A DNA stretch of 64,000 nt from Odobenus rosmarus divergens. Taxonomy: Eukaryota > Chordata > Mammalia > Carnivora > Odobenidae. A program made the translations under genes and the position numbers. The stretch spans positions 173,899 to 237,898 of the forward strand of contig NW_004452136.1 of the NCBI RefSeq assembly GCF_000321225.1, read 5' to 3'. The notes below the pieces were generated by a model, which had not been told where the DNA came from, did no database searches, and worked only from the letters and a program-made list of their open reading frames with translations. Below, piece after piece: positions 35,955-47,025 of the stretch. The first letter of the stretch is position 1; each line of letters opens with the position of its first letter.

Positions 35955-36603
35955 CATAATGATGCTTTTCTGTCTTTGGACGCTCTCATGAGAGATGCAT
36001 TCTTTGACAATAATCGTGGAATGGAAGAGATTAATTCATTATGCAAAAATTAGCATTACTCCTGAAGCAGCACTCCACCACTTATGTCTAAATTCAAAAT
36101 ATCCCATCACGGGTCAAAATATCCTATGTCCATCTATCTACCCTTAACAGAGGTTTATAAGGCAGGAAAGACAAATAGCTCTGTGCATTTAAGATGCATT
36201 GATTAGTTATTGAAGAAAATGTTCTATTTTTTGGTGCCCCAGAAATTTTCATATTCCAGAGCAATAGAGCACAATGAGATTTGGGATGAATGAAGAATAT
36301 ATTTCTTTTGCATCGTGAAAAAAAGGTTTTTGTTAGAGCAAGTACAAAGATCTCAAACTGACTCCTCTAAAATTATCTTTGCCTGCACAATTTTGAATGT
36401 ACATTTTTCAGGTTTTCATTATATTAACATGTTTCACAGACAAAAGAGTTCAATATCAGAATTTCATCGTGTTTTGTTTTCCTGAAATCGAATGAAGCAG
36501 TGATTCATAATTTTTTTCATATAATTTTTGTTTCAAATCCAAATGATTTGTTAGTGGCCTATTCGTTCATTGTTTGTTTCTTCTCTTTCTCTTTCTCTTC
36601 CTC
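35955..36603. other. unassigned sequence
   Basis: No repeat or gene recognised. A CT-rich run at 36580-36613 leads into the next SINE. Confidence 0.4.
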
Positions 36604-36614
36604 CTCCTTCTTCT

Positions 36615-36812
36615 TTTTTAAGGATTTATTTATTTATTTTAAAGAGAGAGAGCACAAGTGGGAGGGGCAAAGGGAGAAGGAGAGAGAATCTCAAGCAGAC
36701 TAAGCACTGAGCTCAGAGCCTGATGAGGGGCTGAATCTACTGACCCTAAGATGACAGCCCGAGCTGAAACCAAGAGTCAGATGCTTAACAGACTATGCCA
36801 CCCATGTGCCCC
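36615..36812 (-). mobile_element. Can-SINE, older variant
   Basis: Minus-strand copy with gaaaccaagagtcagatgct and a damaged head complement (actatgccacccatgtgccc). Possible short TSD ccttcttct on both sides. Confidence 0.92.
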
Positions 36813-36829
36813 TTCTTCTAACTCTTGTT

Positions 36830-36848
36830 AGTATTATTATTATTATTG
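36830..36848. repeat. (ATT)n microsatellite
   Basis: About six ATT units. Confidence 0.9.
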
Positions 36849-37008
36849 CTGTTTTACTGCTACCTGTAGCAGAGTTAAAATGTTGAGTACCCTTATTCAC
36901 TACCATGCCTTATATTTGAGGAAAACAAAACATAAGAATGAAATAGAATGATAGATAATGCATTTATTCTTCTCTTTTTTAGTAAAAACTTAGAAGTACA
37001 GAAAACAA

Positions 37009-37181
37009 GGGGCGCCTGGGTGGCTCAGGTGGTTAAGTGTTTCCTTTTGGCTTAGGTCATGATTCCAGGGTCCTGGGATCGAGTCCTGCATCAGGCTCCC
37101 TGCTCCTTGGGAGACTGCTTCTCTCTCTGCCCCCCTCTCTCTCTCTGTCTCTCATGAATAAATAAATAAAATCTTTAAAAA
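37009..37181 (+). mobile_element. Can-SINE with 25 bp perfect TSD
   Basis: Head ggggcgcctgggtggctcag, B-box region cctgggatcgagtcctgcat, and tail aataaataaataaaatcttt. The flanks 36984-37008 and 37182-37206 are identical over 25 bp (beginning aaaaacttagaag), long for this class. Faces the next SINE tail to tail. Confidence 0.97.
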
Positions 37182-37239
37182 AAAAACTTAGAAGTACAGA
37201 AAACAATAACATGACTAAAAGATTAAATAACAATTTTTT

Positions 37240-37441
37240 TATGTATTTTTTTTAAGATTTTATTTATTTGACCCGAGAGAGAGAGAGATAGTGAGAGCAG
37301 GAACACAAGCAGGGGGAGTGGGAGAGGGAGAAGCAGGCTTCCCGCCGAGCAGGGAGCCCGATGTGGGGCTCGATCCCAGGACCCTGGGATCATGACCTGA
37401 GCCGAAGGCAGACGCTTTACGACTGAGCCACTCAGGTGCCC
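37240..37441 (-). mobile_element. Can-SINE, full length, inverted relative to its neighbour
   Basis: Minus-strand copy ending actgagccactcaggtgccc. 17 bp TSD ttaaataacaatttttt at 37223-37239 and 37442-37458. Confidence 0.97.
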
Positions 37442-37458
37442 TTAAATAACAATTTTTT

Positions 37459-37734
37459 AAATCCCTTGGAACTAATGAATCCTAACAATTTTGTTATATT
37501 TGCTTTATATTTTCAAATAAAAATATAAAACATTACAAATAAAGTTGAAATGTTTCATTTTAACTGTCTTCCCTTAGAACCAACTATGATAAGAGTATTT
37601 AGGTGGAAAATCCTTTATGTTAAATTTTTGAAAAAAATCTGCATTTAGCTTCATTTTATTAGCTGAATCTTATTTCTTACTGATTAATAATCTTCTATTA
37701 CTCTGCTGTTTTCTTCCCAGCTTTTAAGATTTTT
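37459..37734. other. unassigned spacer
   Basis: Nothing recognisable. Confidence 0.4.
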
Positions 37735-37744
37735 CTCTTTATTC

Positions 37745-37951
37745 TTTTTTTTTAAAGATTTATTTATGCATTTTACAGAGAGAGAGTGAGTGAGTGGAGG
37801 GAGGGGTAGAGGCAGAGGGAAAAAGAAAATCTTCAAGCAGACTCCCTGCTGAATGTGGAGCCCAAAGTGGGGCTTGATCCCAGCACCCCAAGATCATGAC
37901 CTGAGCCAAAATAAGAGTCGGCCACTTAACCCACTGAGCCACCCAGGCGCC
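37745..37951 (-). mobile_element. Can-SINE, older variant
   Basis: Minus-strand copy with ccaaaataagagtcggccac and cactgagccacccaggcgcc. TSD ctctttattc at 37735-37744 and 37952-37961. Confidence 0.96.
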
Positions 37952-37961
37952 CTCTTTATTC

Positions 37962-38333
37962 CTGATGCTTTGTTATTTTACTATGCTATAACTGTGTGTA
38001 AAAAAATATATATATATATCCATCTTGTTTGGTACTTGGTGTGCTGTCCATTGAAGAAGAAAAATGAAGAAACCATTTGTTTCCTGTCGGTTTTGGAAAA
38101 ATACTGATTGTCCAGGATATCACTTCCCTATAATTCCTGCTCTTCACTCTTGCTAGGTTCCCCATGTATGGGTAATGGAACTTCTCAGATGAACTATACC
38201 TCTGAACTACTCTGTTATGTATGTTTATTTATCTGCTTGTGGCTTGCTTAAAGTTTATCCCAGTTTTGAAGATATTTTTTAAAAATAAGTATGGGATATG
38301 TATGTATACATAGAGATATCTATATATTTCAGT

Positions 38334-38336
<3 letters not shown>
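37962..38336. other. unassigned spacer with short TA run
   Basis: (TA)n at about 38007-38019; otherwise nothing recognised. Confidence 0.4.

Positions 38337-38337
<1 letters not shown>

Positions 38338-38364
<27 letters not shown>
38338..38364. repeat. (CA)n microsatellite
   Basis: About 13 CA units. Confidence 0.97.
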
Positions 38365-38456
38365 AAGATAATGTTCATAAGTAATAGGAAATGATGAAAC
38401 AAATAGAGTCAGATCTTAATTTATTTGTTGTATAAAGGATAATGAACCTGGATGGG

Positions 38457-38461
<5 letters not shown>

Positions 38462-38491
<30 letters not shown>
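38462..38491. repeat. (TG)n microsatellite
   Basis: About 14 TG units on the plus strand, the complement of the (CA)n about 100 bp to its left. Directly joins a truncated SINE. Confidence 0.97.
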
Positions 38492-38492
<1 letters not shown>

Positions 38493-38499
38493 ATACACA

Positions 38500-38585
38500 T
38501 GCTGTCTGGGTCATGAGTTTGAGCCCCAGGGTCAGTGTAGAGATTACTTAAAAAAAGAAAGAAAAAAGAAAAATAATTTTTTTTA
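38500..38585 (+). mobile_element. 5'-truncated Can-SINE, short-tail variant
   Basis: ctgggtcatgagtttgagcc, then cagtgtagagattacttaaa and an A/G-rich tail: the 3' half of a Can-SINE variant lacking the long CT-rich middle. The 5' half is absent and a TG microsatellite occupies its place. Confidence 0.72.
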
Positions 38586-38764
38586 AAAATGTGGAGTTGT
38601 TTTCCCCAAGTGAAATTTGGAAACATTTTAATGATACGTGAGATAGTTTCATTTAAATCTTGATAATTCTATTTCCTATTACATCTTTGATGTATTCTGA
38701 AATCCATTGGAAAAGTTGGAACAAATATTGTGCTCTGTGCTCATGGTAACTTAAAGCGAGGCAA

Positions 38765-39000
38765 TAAAACATGATGATTAAGACCAAAGTTCCAAGTAAA
38801 ACTTCTCAGATTCCCACTTGGTTCTGTGTGCCTTGGGGCAATTCACTAGGTGTTTTTCTGCCCTGGATTCCTTATCTCTAAAGAAAGGATATTATTTTCT
38901 CATAGGGTTCTTCCAAGGGTTAATGAACCTATACATATATAAGTCAATTACAAGAGCTCCTGACACATAGTACATAATAAGTGCTCAGTAAATTTCAACT
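38765..39000 (+). mobile_element. MIR SINE
   Basis: MIR core and tail in order: tgtgccttggggcaattcac, ctggattccttatctctaaa, ctcatagggttcttccaagg, and the LINE-like 3' end cctgacacatagtacataat plus aagtgctcagtaaat. Confidence 0.9.
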
Positions 39001-39500
39001 CTTGTTAACATAGGGTTAATATTTGTAGTTCTAGCTTATGGTGGTTTGGACACTAGTACCACAATTTGGATAGTTGGTAGGAGTATTTTCAAGAGCCAGT
39101 AATTGCATTGGTCTGAATTAAAGAAAAGCATTAAGACAAGTTACATTTCTTTCACATTTTTCTTTAAAAAGGTAAAATAAAGTACAAAGTTTTCACTGTA
39201 ATACCCAAACTAATCATTCAACCAATGGCTATAGTCATATACAGGAAAAGGATATATAACATAGCAAACCTAAGTACATTCTATCAATACATGATAACTA
39301 ATATCAAGCGAGATTTTTCCCTAACTCCAATTAATTTTGCATACATGTTAAAATCCTGGTTTACACCAAAGACTAAAAACTTCCTGTCCTTACCTTTTCA
39401 TTCTTTATTTGTAAATGACTGCTCTTAGTACTTCCTACATGAAGCCAAAGGATCTTTGGGACTATGTATTTTAACCTACCCTGTAGGCATCCCATCATCA
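39001..39500. other. unassigned sequence
   Basis: Nothing recognisable. Confidence 0.4.
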
Positions 39501-39514
39501 AAGTCTTTAAGTAG

Positions 39515-39657
39515 TTTAGCATAATACCCTCTAGTTCCATCCATGTCGGTGCAAATGGCAAGACTTCCTTTTTTTGATGGCTGCATAATATTCCATTGTA
39601 TATATATACCACATCTCCTTTATCCATTCATCTGTTGATGGACATCTTAAAAAAAAA
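39515..39657 (-). mobile_element. short antisense L1 fragment with plus-strand poly-A and TSD
   Basis: The plus strand carries the reverse complement of the end of L1 ORF2 (catccatgtcggtgcaaatg, gctgcataatattccattgt, ccattcatctgttgatggac). It is followed at 39647-39657 by a run of A on the plus strand. A 14 bp direct repeat aagtctttaagtag flanks it at 39501-39514 and 39658-39671. The A-run is therefore on the end opposite to the L1's own 3' end. Confidence 0.85.
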
Positions 39658-39671
39658 AAGTCTTTAAGTAG

Positions 39672-39898
39672 CAACTTTCCAAGACAATTTAGCTAGGATT
39701 CTGATTTTGCCTAATTTGATGATTTATCTCCCAAAGCCAAGTATAGTCTAGGTCTTCTTTATGATTTAACTGTATTCCGACCCTGCTTCTGGTCTCGCTT
39801 CCTGTTCACATGGTTAAATATAGAAAGGAAGAGTAATGAGACATCATGATTCTTTCAAGATTCCTTTACATTAATCAGGAAGTCTTATGGCAGTGTCC
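39672..39898. other. unassigned spacer
   Basis: Nothing recognisable. Confidence 0.4.
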
Positions 39899-40055
39899 TG
39901 GATGTATTTATTCTTAAGTGCCTTCTATGTACATGGCACTGTTCTGAGCCCTAAGGATCTCATATGAAAAACATAGTTTATATTCTAGTAGGTGGGGACA
40001 GGGATAAACAAATGAATCAGTTCCTAAATAGTATGTTATGTGGTGATCTGTTTAA
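39899..40055 (-). mobile_element. L2 LINE 3' end, antisense
   Basis: Antisense L2 end: ttattcttaagtgccttcta, tgtacatggcactgttctga, ttatattctagtaggtgggg, gataaacaaatgaatcag. Confidence 0.8.
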
Positions 40056-42288
40056 ATTGTAAGGTATGTAACATTACTATACGGTGAGGGAAATGTTGGG
40101 ATTTTGTTCAGTTTCTTCTATTTATGTTATTAATAGAAAATTTAGCATATTACAGACTGACATTGTGACTAAAAGAGACCATTCTTGAGAAAAACTGCAC
40201 TTTAAATTTCACATATTAATATCTAAATACTTGTTACTAAATTACTCTGTTAGTAATGCCTATGTAGAAATTATTGTAAAAATTCTACAGAAGATTGGGA
40301 GAGAGGGCTAAATAAAATTTATGCCACACATTTAAATAAATATACTGAAGAAATGACTACATAATAGTTTATCCACGAATTCCTCTTAAGAGAGCTACCA
40401 GAAAATCTTGAAACCGTGTACAATAATGATAATTATGTAACATTTTTCTTGGTAGATCTAGAGTTATTTAATGCATTTATATAATTAAAAAGTTCTTATT
40501 CAGTACATTTACCATTTACTCATCACTCAAACTTTGCACATGATTATAGATTGAGATATGACCTGCATTTTACAATACTGATCACTTTTTTCTGACAAGT
40601 ATTAGCCAGTTAGGGTTTCTTGATACCCAAGTCATCAGAAACTTTTATCAGTTCCTTCTCAAAACTTTAATAATATACCTAAATGACCTTAGTTTTTTCT
40701 CTCCTTACCCAGCTGTCAGTTCAAAATGCCTGGGGCTGAAATAATATTCCTTGCCTGGAGCAACCCCATGCCACCTAACCCAACTTCAGCCCCCTGCACT
40801 TTCCTCATCTCCCATTCTTCCATAGATTAAATCATATTGTATTTAATTTTTTAGGTTGAATTTAAACTCCTGGTTAAGGTCATTCCTCCTTTTTTTTTTT
40901 TTTTAGATTTTTTTTCCTTTGCTTTTCTTCTTTTTTTAATATGTAGAAGCTATTATTTAAATTTGCAAAGATTTTTTTCTTCTCTGCCTTCTCATCACTA
41001 TTCCCCTTAATGAAGAATTATTTAATGACTTCTAAGACTGATGTGCTGTGGTTTGTCCATTATTCCCTTAGGAGTGTAAGCCCCACGTAGCTCAGTTACC
41101 TTTAATTTTAAATCTATTATAGTCCCACGGAAATAAAGTCAATAATACGTCCCTGACAGATAAGACATCTTAATGCCATTTTTGTCATCTGACTCAGTTA
41201 TTAAATTTAATATCTTATAGGTGATTCATAAAGTATTTCCTACATTAAAATAACTTAGTAAAATAAGTCTAGCCCTAAATGATAGCATTACATCACTACT
41301 TTTAAATAATAAAAAATGACAGTGTTAATTTTCTAGAAAGGATTCTCAGTATTATTAGGGGAATTATAGGAGTTATGTTGTGTCACTTCCATAACACAAT
41401 TCTAATTTACAGAAGGACTGACCAAGAAACAAGGAAGCCTGTTGAATTTACTTTTCTGTATGAAAAAACTGCTAATATCAAAATGGGTATGATAAATAGT
41501 TAGACCCATGCATACTAAATCTTCCCATCTACCTTTACAGAAACCCAAGCTACTTTTTTTTCAAGACCCCACCAGCCCCCATAGACTAAAAAGAAGAAAT
41601 GCATGACTGTATTTTGATAAACAAAGTTGGAAGATTCTTTTTTAATATACTGCCCTAAATATAAAACATTCTTAAATGAATATCCTCTAAATATAAAACA
41701 TATGGGAATATAAAGCATTTCTCATTAAAAGGTCATTTTATTCTTCACCCATACTAATTAAAAGGGATATCAGTACAATCGATTTGTAATTACACATATG
41801 TGACTTATCCACTTGATTAATTGCCAAAACAATACAATTTTTTAAAATCCAAATCAATTTATGTCTAATACAATCATGGTGGATTCTCCCCAACATCTCA
41901 TCAATGTTTTCTAAGTGAACATTTTTAACAAATTCTAAAAACTTGCCTAAGAAATGACTGCTAGGTTCACCTATGTCTCCTATGCAAGTTTTACAATTTA
42001 AATAATTGAGAATCTACCTGTGCAAGGTTATGTGCCAAACGTTGGGAAAGACAAGGTCCCTCATAGACCAAGTTAATAAATGATCAAGGAAATATAAATC
42101 TAAAAGAAGTAAAGAATGGCTTTTATGTGTGTGTGTTTAAATTCAACCTAAAATACATAAATAACTAGTGATATAATCCGCAGAAGCATTGAGAAAAGGA
42201 AGAAAGGGTTGGTTCAAGTTGAGGCAAGTGTCAGAGGATTCCTACAGACAAGGATCAGAAACGAAACTTTTCCTACATGGACTTATGT
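40056..42288. other. 2.2 kb unassigned sequence
   Basis: AT-rich with T-runs at 40891-40910. No Can-SINE, L1 or coding feature recognised. Confidence 0.45.
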
Positions 42289-42289
42289 A

Positions 42290-42870
42290 TTCAACACATG
42301 TTTATTGAGTATCTACTGGGTACCAAACACGATTCTAGGTACAAAACTATTAACATTCCTTCTAATAATGGAAACTATACTAGCAGTGAGAAAAACAAGC
42401 ACAATGAGTAGGCAAATAATATAGTATGCTAGAAAACAATAAGTGCTGTTTTAAAAAAGCAGGCGAGGGAATATAATAAAGTAAGGATGAGAGTAGTGAT
42501 TTGTTACACTAAAGAGTTGGGCCAGGGTGGCCATCACTGAAGGTCAGATTTGAGTCAAGTTACAAAGAAAAGTTAGTTAGCCATCCAGTTATCTATGGAA
42601 AAAGCACTCAAAACAGAAAGAACAACCAAAGCAAAGAAAGGTTCTAAGGTCCAAGTAGACCTAGTGTGTTCAAAGATTGGAGCTAGTGATAGACAATGCT
42701 AGACCATAGACCATACAGGTCTTGATAATTACTGCAAAGATGTGGCTTTTACTCTGAGTGAAATAGGGAAGTACTGTAGAATTTTGAGCTTAGGAGTGAC
42801 AGATCTATGTTAAGTTTAGCATCTGTGTTAAGGATCAATATATGGGTATAAATGTAAATGGAGGTGGATG
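42290..42870 (-). mobile_element. L2 LINE 3' region, antisense
   Basis: Begins with the antisense L2 3' end (tttattgagtatctactggg, accaaacacgattctaggta). It continues through the text antisense to the end of L2 ORF2: gccagggtggccatcactga, ggcttttactctgagtgaaa and gagcttaggagtgacagatc. Longer than the copy at 39899, with a degraded frame. Confidence 0.82.
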
Positions 42871-43179
42871 AGATTAGAAACCAAGAAACGTAAGGCTTTT
42901 TCAGTCCTCCAATTAAATGGTGATGATGGCTTAGCTTTGGTGTTAGCAGTGGAAGTGGGAGAAGTTATTGGAATTTGAGAAAGGTAGAGCTAACAGAATT
43001 TCCTAGCAAATTGAATATGGCACATGAATAGATTAACCATATAAATTATTGTCAAAACAGTCTACTGTGAGAAAGAGCATACTAAAATGATCAATATATA
43101 TTATAACTATATGTTAAGTATATAACATGATTATTGGATTTTAATTAATTGAATTCTTATATTTCCCAAATGATATATT

Positions 43180-43566
43180 TGCATTAGTTTTCTATTATGT
43201 ACAAATTACCACAAATGTAGCTGCTTAAAGCAGTACAAATGTGTTAGCTCACATTTAGGTCAGGAGTTTGGATATGGATTAATTGGGTCCTCTGTTCAGC
43301 ATCTCACTAGGCTGACATCAAGGTTTACACGGGCCACTATCTCATCTGAGGCTTGGAGTTCTCTTCCAAGCTCCTCACTGATTGTGGACAGAGTTCAGTT
43401 ACTCATAGCAGACTGAGGTCCTACTTTATTGAGGACTCTAAACTGGGTGACACTTTCAGCAATTTGCTATGCCCTCAGGTCCTAGCCATGTGACCCACTC
43501 CCAACATGGCATCTAAATTAGTTAAAGCCAGCAAGAGAATCTCTCTCTAGTCCACTACAATAGAAT
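43180..43566. mobile_element. old interspersed repeat, class not assigned (copy 2, left part)
   Basis: Landmarks tagttttctattatgtacaa, ttaccacaaatgtagctgct, ctcatctgaggcttggagtt, tcctagccatgtgacccact and cagcaagagaatctctctct. Same family and orientation as 33080-33610. Interrupted at 43566 by an L1. Confidence 0.65.
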
Positions 43567-44113
43567 CCCTTTTGAAACATGTATTTTATATATATATATA
43601 TATAAATTTTTAATTTGAATGTAGTTGAAACACAATGTTACATTAGTTTCAGGTTTACACCATACTGATTCAGTAAGTTTATACATTATGATATGCTTAC
43701 CACAAGTGTAGCTACCATCTGTCACCATACAATGCTATTACAATACCATTAACTATATTGCTTATGCTGTACCTTTTATTCCTGTAACTTATTCATTCCC
43801 TAACTGGAAGCCTGTATTTCCCACTCCCCTTCACCCATTTTGTCCATCTCCTGCCCCTGTCAATTATCAGTTTATTCTCAACTATCAGTATTTATAGGTC
43901 TGATTCTACTTTTTGTTTATTTATTCTTTTGTTTTGTTTTTTTAATTCTACATGTAAGCAAAATCATATTTCATTTGTCTTTCTCAGTCTGACTTATTTC
44001 ACTTAGCATAATATCCTCTCGGTCCATCCATGTTGCTGCAAATAGAACAATCTCATCTTTTTTATGAATGCATACTATTCACATATATATGTATGTGTAT
44101 ATATATATCTATC

Positions 44114-44155
<42 letters not shown>

Positions 44156-44469
44156 ACATCTTCCTTATCCATTTGTGTATCAGTGGACTTAGGTTGCTTC
44201 CATATCTTGGCCATTATAAATATTACTGCAGTAAACATAGGGGTGCATATATCTTTTCAAATTAGTGTTTTCATTTTCTTTGGGTAAATATCCAGTAGTG
44301 AAATTACTGGATCATATGGTATTTCTATTTTTAATTTTTTGAAGAAACTGCATACTGTTTTCCACGGTGGCTGCACCGATTTACCTTTCCACCAACAGTG
44401 CATGAGGGTTCCTCTTTCTCCACATCCTCACCAACACTTGTTATTTCTTATATTTTTCATTTTAGCCAT
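43567..44469 (-). mobile_element. L1 LINE, 5'-truncated, nested insertion with TSD
   Basis: Antisense L1 3' UTR (ttagtttcaggtttacacca) through the end of ORF2 (gccattataaatattactgc, then tttccacggtggctgcaccg). Both insertion limits are fixed by the 14 bp direct repeat cactacaatagaat at 43553-43566 and 44470-44483. About 900 bp, severely 5' truncated. Confidence 0.94.
44084..44152. repeat. (TA)n microsatellite inside L1
   Basis: TA/TG-rich run with an uninterrupted TA part at about 44118-44152, at the same L1 position as the runs at 28604 and 56669. Confidence 0.95.
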
Positions 44470-44640
44470 CACTACAATAGAATGTTGTATAACCTCATAT
44501 AACAGGAGTGATTATCCTGCCATATTCACAAGGTACCTCTAATACTCTACATGATGGAATTACCCAGGATGCAAGTAACAGGGCAAGCACGTTGGCAGGC
44601 ATCTTAGAAATCTTTCTACCACAATTCATTTTTCAATAGA
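44470..44640. mobile_element. old interspersed repeat, class not assigned (copy 2, right part)
   Basis: After the L1 the host repeat resumes: tgttgtataacctcatataa, caggagtgattatcctgcca. This corresponds to the part with catgggagtgacattctatt in copy 1. Confidence 0.55.
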
Positions 44641-45832
44641 GTTTTATTATTTTAATTTTTCCAAAAGTTCTAGCGGTTTTCTTCACTATTACATTTAATG
44701 GTGAGTAAATCGTTGTTGATGTGCCTGGTTAGATCAGAGCAGTTTGTGTTAAGTAAAGGATATTCTTAGTTTACTGACAATAGTTGAAAAAACAGATTAC
44801 ATGGATGCAAATGTTTCCAGATAGGTATGTATGATAGTGTGACTCGAAGTGATAGAATTAACAATTAATGAGAATAGGTTAGACAGGGGACCCTGCTTAG
44901 TGAGGGTTGGTCATGTTTGCGCTAAGTTTAACAGAACAACTAGCATTTGGGTGAACATAACGGCTCTCAACTTCTATCTCAAAGCCAGATTCCACTCTTA
45001 ATTTTCTCTTATGATCTAAGCCAGACCCAGAAAAGAATTGCAAGGTCTTAACACAATAATGCTGAAATTATTCTAAAGATCAAAGTTACCTTGACAAGTG
45101 GAATAATTTTTCCTCACATGAAAAGCTACTGCACTCTGTTCTTTCATGGAAGACACTGTGACATCCCACAGTCATTTTGCAGGGTTTTAGGAATATAGGG
45201 ACATGTGATCCTCACATCCCCAATTAGATTAGTAGTAGGCATCATTTCTTCTCAGTAGTGGCAGAGAAAGATCCCCTCACCACCCCCACCAAACTCCCAG
45301 CTCCAATAAGGGAATTCCACAATTGTACTTCAAAATTAGCAAATAAACAGGAACTTGCCACATCTTGGTGATTTTTGGTTATAAGGGCGTAAATAAGTAG
45401 ATATCTGGAAAAATATGTTATCAATGAAGCTGTTAAGAAAGATGAGTGGGAAAAGAAAGGTTGATTTACTAACACCGTTTTGTCAGTAAATTCTACACTT
45501 ATAAATATGAAAATACAATAACAAGCTAATATATAATGTAATGGATGAATTAAGAATTTTAATTCCTAGCTAAAATTTAATCTTGCTCAAATAGAGAAAA
45601 ATAGAATGACAATAAACAGGGAATTATCATAATCATACATGCAACGATCAAAATGTCAATGTACTGATTTTCCAACATGCCATTAAAATGGTGATGTTCC
45701 AGGTAAACCTATCCTGTTTCATTTGTTTTCCCTAAGGTCATACGTTGCCGAATGGCATGAGAATCCATCTCTACTGTCCTGTTGACAGTGATTACCCAGG
45801 CTGCTGTAAGATATCAAAGGAAACAAAGTAGA
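44641..45832. other. 1.2 kb unassigned sequence
   Basis: No repeat or gene recognised. The 77-codon minus-strand open frame at 45242-45475 has no recognisable domain. Confidence 0.45.
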
Positions 45833-45834
45833 AC

Positions 45835-46010
45835 AGAGGGAAGATCACAAGACTGAATTAGAAGACTTAGGTTTAAGTGAAAGGACTAGTTCAATTCAAT
45901 CACTTAATTTCCGGGAGGCGCTTTCCTCATTTGCAAAATGGATGTTATAGAACTTATCCTGTGAACTTCAGTGTGTTAAAATCATATCAAAATGAGATTA
46001 TGTGAATGCC
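45835..46010 (+). mobile_element. MIR SINE
   Basis: tagaagacttaggtttaagt, caatcacttaatttccggga and ctttcctcatttgcaaaatg occur in MIR core order. Diverged. Confidence 0.65.
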
Positions 46011-46084
46011 AGTTATTTGAAAACTCTAAGGAGCTTTAAGTAAGACATTTTTGTGATATTTTTTATAATGTATTCTCTTTTTTT

Positions 46085-46299
46085 TAGAAGGCTGTGTTTT
46101 TTTGTTTTTTTGTTTTTTATTTATTTTTGGAGCGAGAAAGAGCAAGGCGGGGGTGGAGCATGATCGGGGAGGAGGGGCAGAGGGAGAAGCAGACTCCCCT
46201 CTGGGCAGGGAGCCCGATGCAGGACTCGATCCCAGGACCCTTGGGATCATGACCAGAGCTGAAGGCAGATGCTTAAACAACTCAGCCACCCAGGCACCC
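46085..46299 (-). mobile_element. Can-SINE with altered tail
   Basis: Minus-strand copy: gggagcccgatgcaggactc, cgatcccaggacccttggga, caactcagccacccaggcac. The tail region (46085-46120) is replaced by (T)nG units. No clear TSD. Confidence 0.93.
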
Positions 46300-46807
46300 T
46301 TACAGTCTATTCTTACTGAAAAAAATGTTATGGTTAAATATTTTGTTTGTGAAATACCAGAAAAGAAATACTATCCAATTCTTATACCTACAATAATCCT
46401 AATTTATGTTTCTTAGTATGATACTGACACCCATAGAGGCATTAACAAATCTTACATTTGCTCACTAGTTCTAAATTCCTCTCTTATAAAATAATATTGG
46501 AATGGGGATTTTCCAAGTTTCACAAGATTTATGAGATTTCACCTATTGCCAGATAGGTGAAAAATTAGGGGGAAATATTTTCAGTTATTGTGAATGTAAT
46601 CTAGAATTTTACAGTTTGATCAGAATGATTTATTCATGATAAATTGAGAATATAAATCATAGCTAAATTTCAGCATTTTAATTCTAATTCTCATGTGAAT
46701 TTTAATTAAAACACAAGATTATATTAATTTATCATTTATTAATTGATATCAAATTCACAAGGTTTAGAAATTATGTTATATGGTTAATTAAGAAGTATGT
46801 CTTTTTT
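46300..46807. other. unassigned AT-rich spacer
   Basis: Nothing recognisable. Confidence 0.4.
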
Positions 46808-46821
46808 CTGATTAATTTCTT

Positions 46822-47025
46822 TCCTTTTCTTTTTATATAAGATAGAGAAAGAGAGCATGCAGGAGTTGGCAGGGAGGGGAAAGGCAGAGGGAGAGAGAGA
46901 ATCTTAAGCAGGCTCCACACCGAGCACGGAGCACAACACAGGGCTCCATCTCATGACCCTGAGATCATGACCTGAGGTGAAATCAAGAGTCGGACCCTTA
47001 ACCGACTAAGCCACCCAGGCCCCCC
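46822..47025 (-). mobile_element. Can-SINE, older variant
   Basis: Minus-strand copy with gagagagaatcttaagcagg, gaaatcaagagtcggaccct and actaagccacccaggccccc. The AATAAAATC tail is degraded. TSD uncertain (ctgattaatttctt against ctgatttttattttctt). Confidence 0.93.

Noticed and set aside
46102..46416. 104-codon plus-strand open frame
   Set aside because: Mostly the antisense of a Can-SINE, whose GA-rich middle and head give recurrent RGRGRSRLSAEQGA-like chance peptides across the window.
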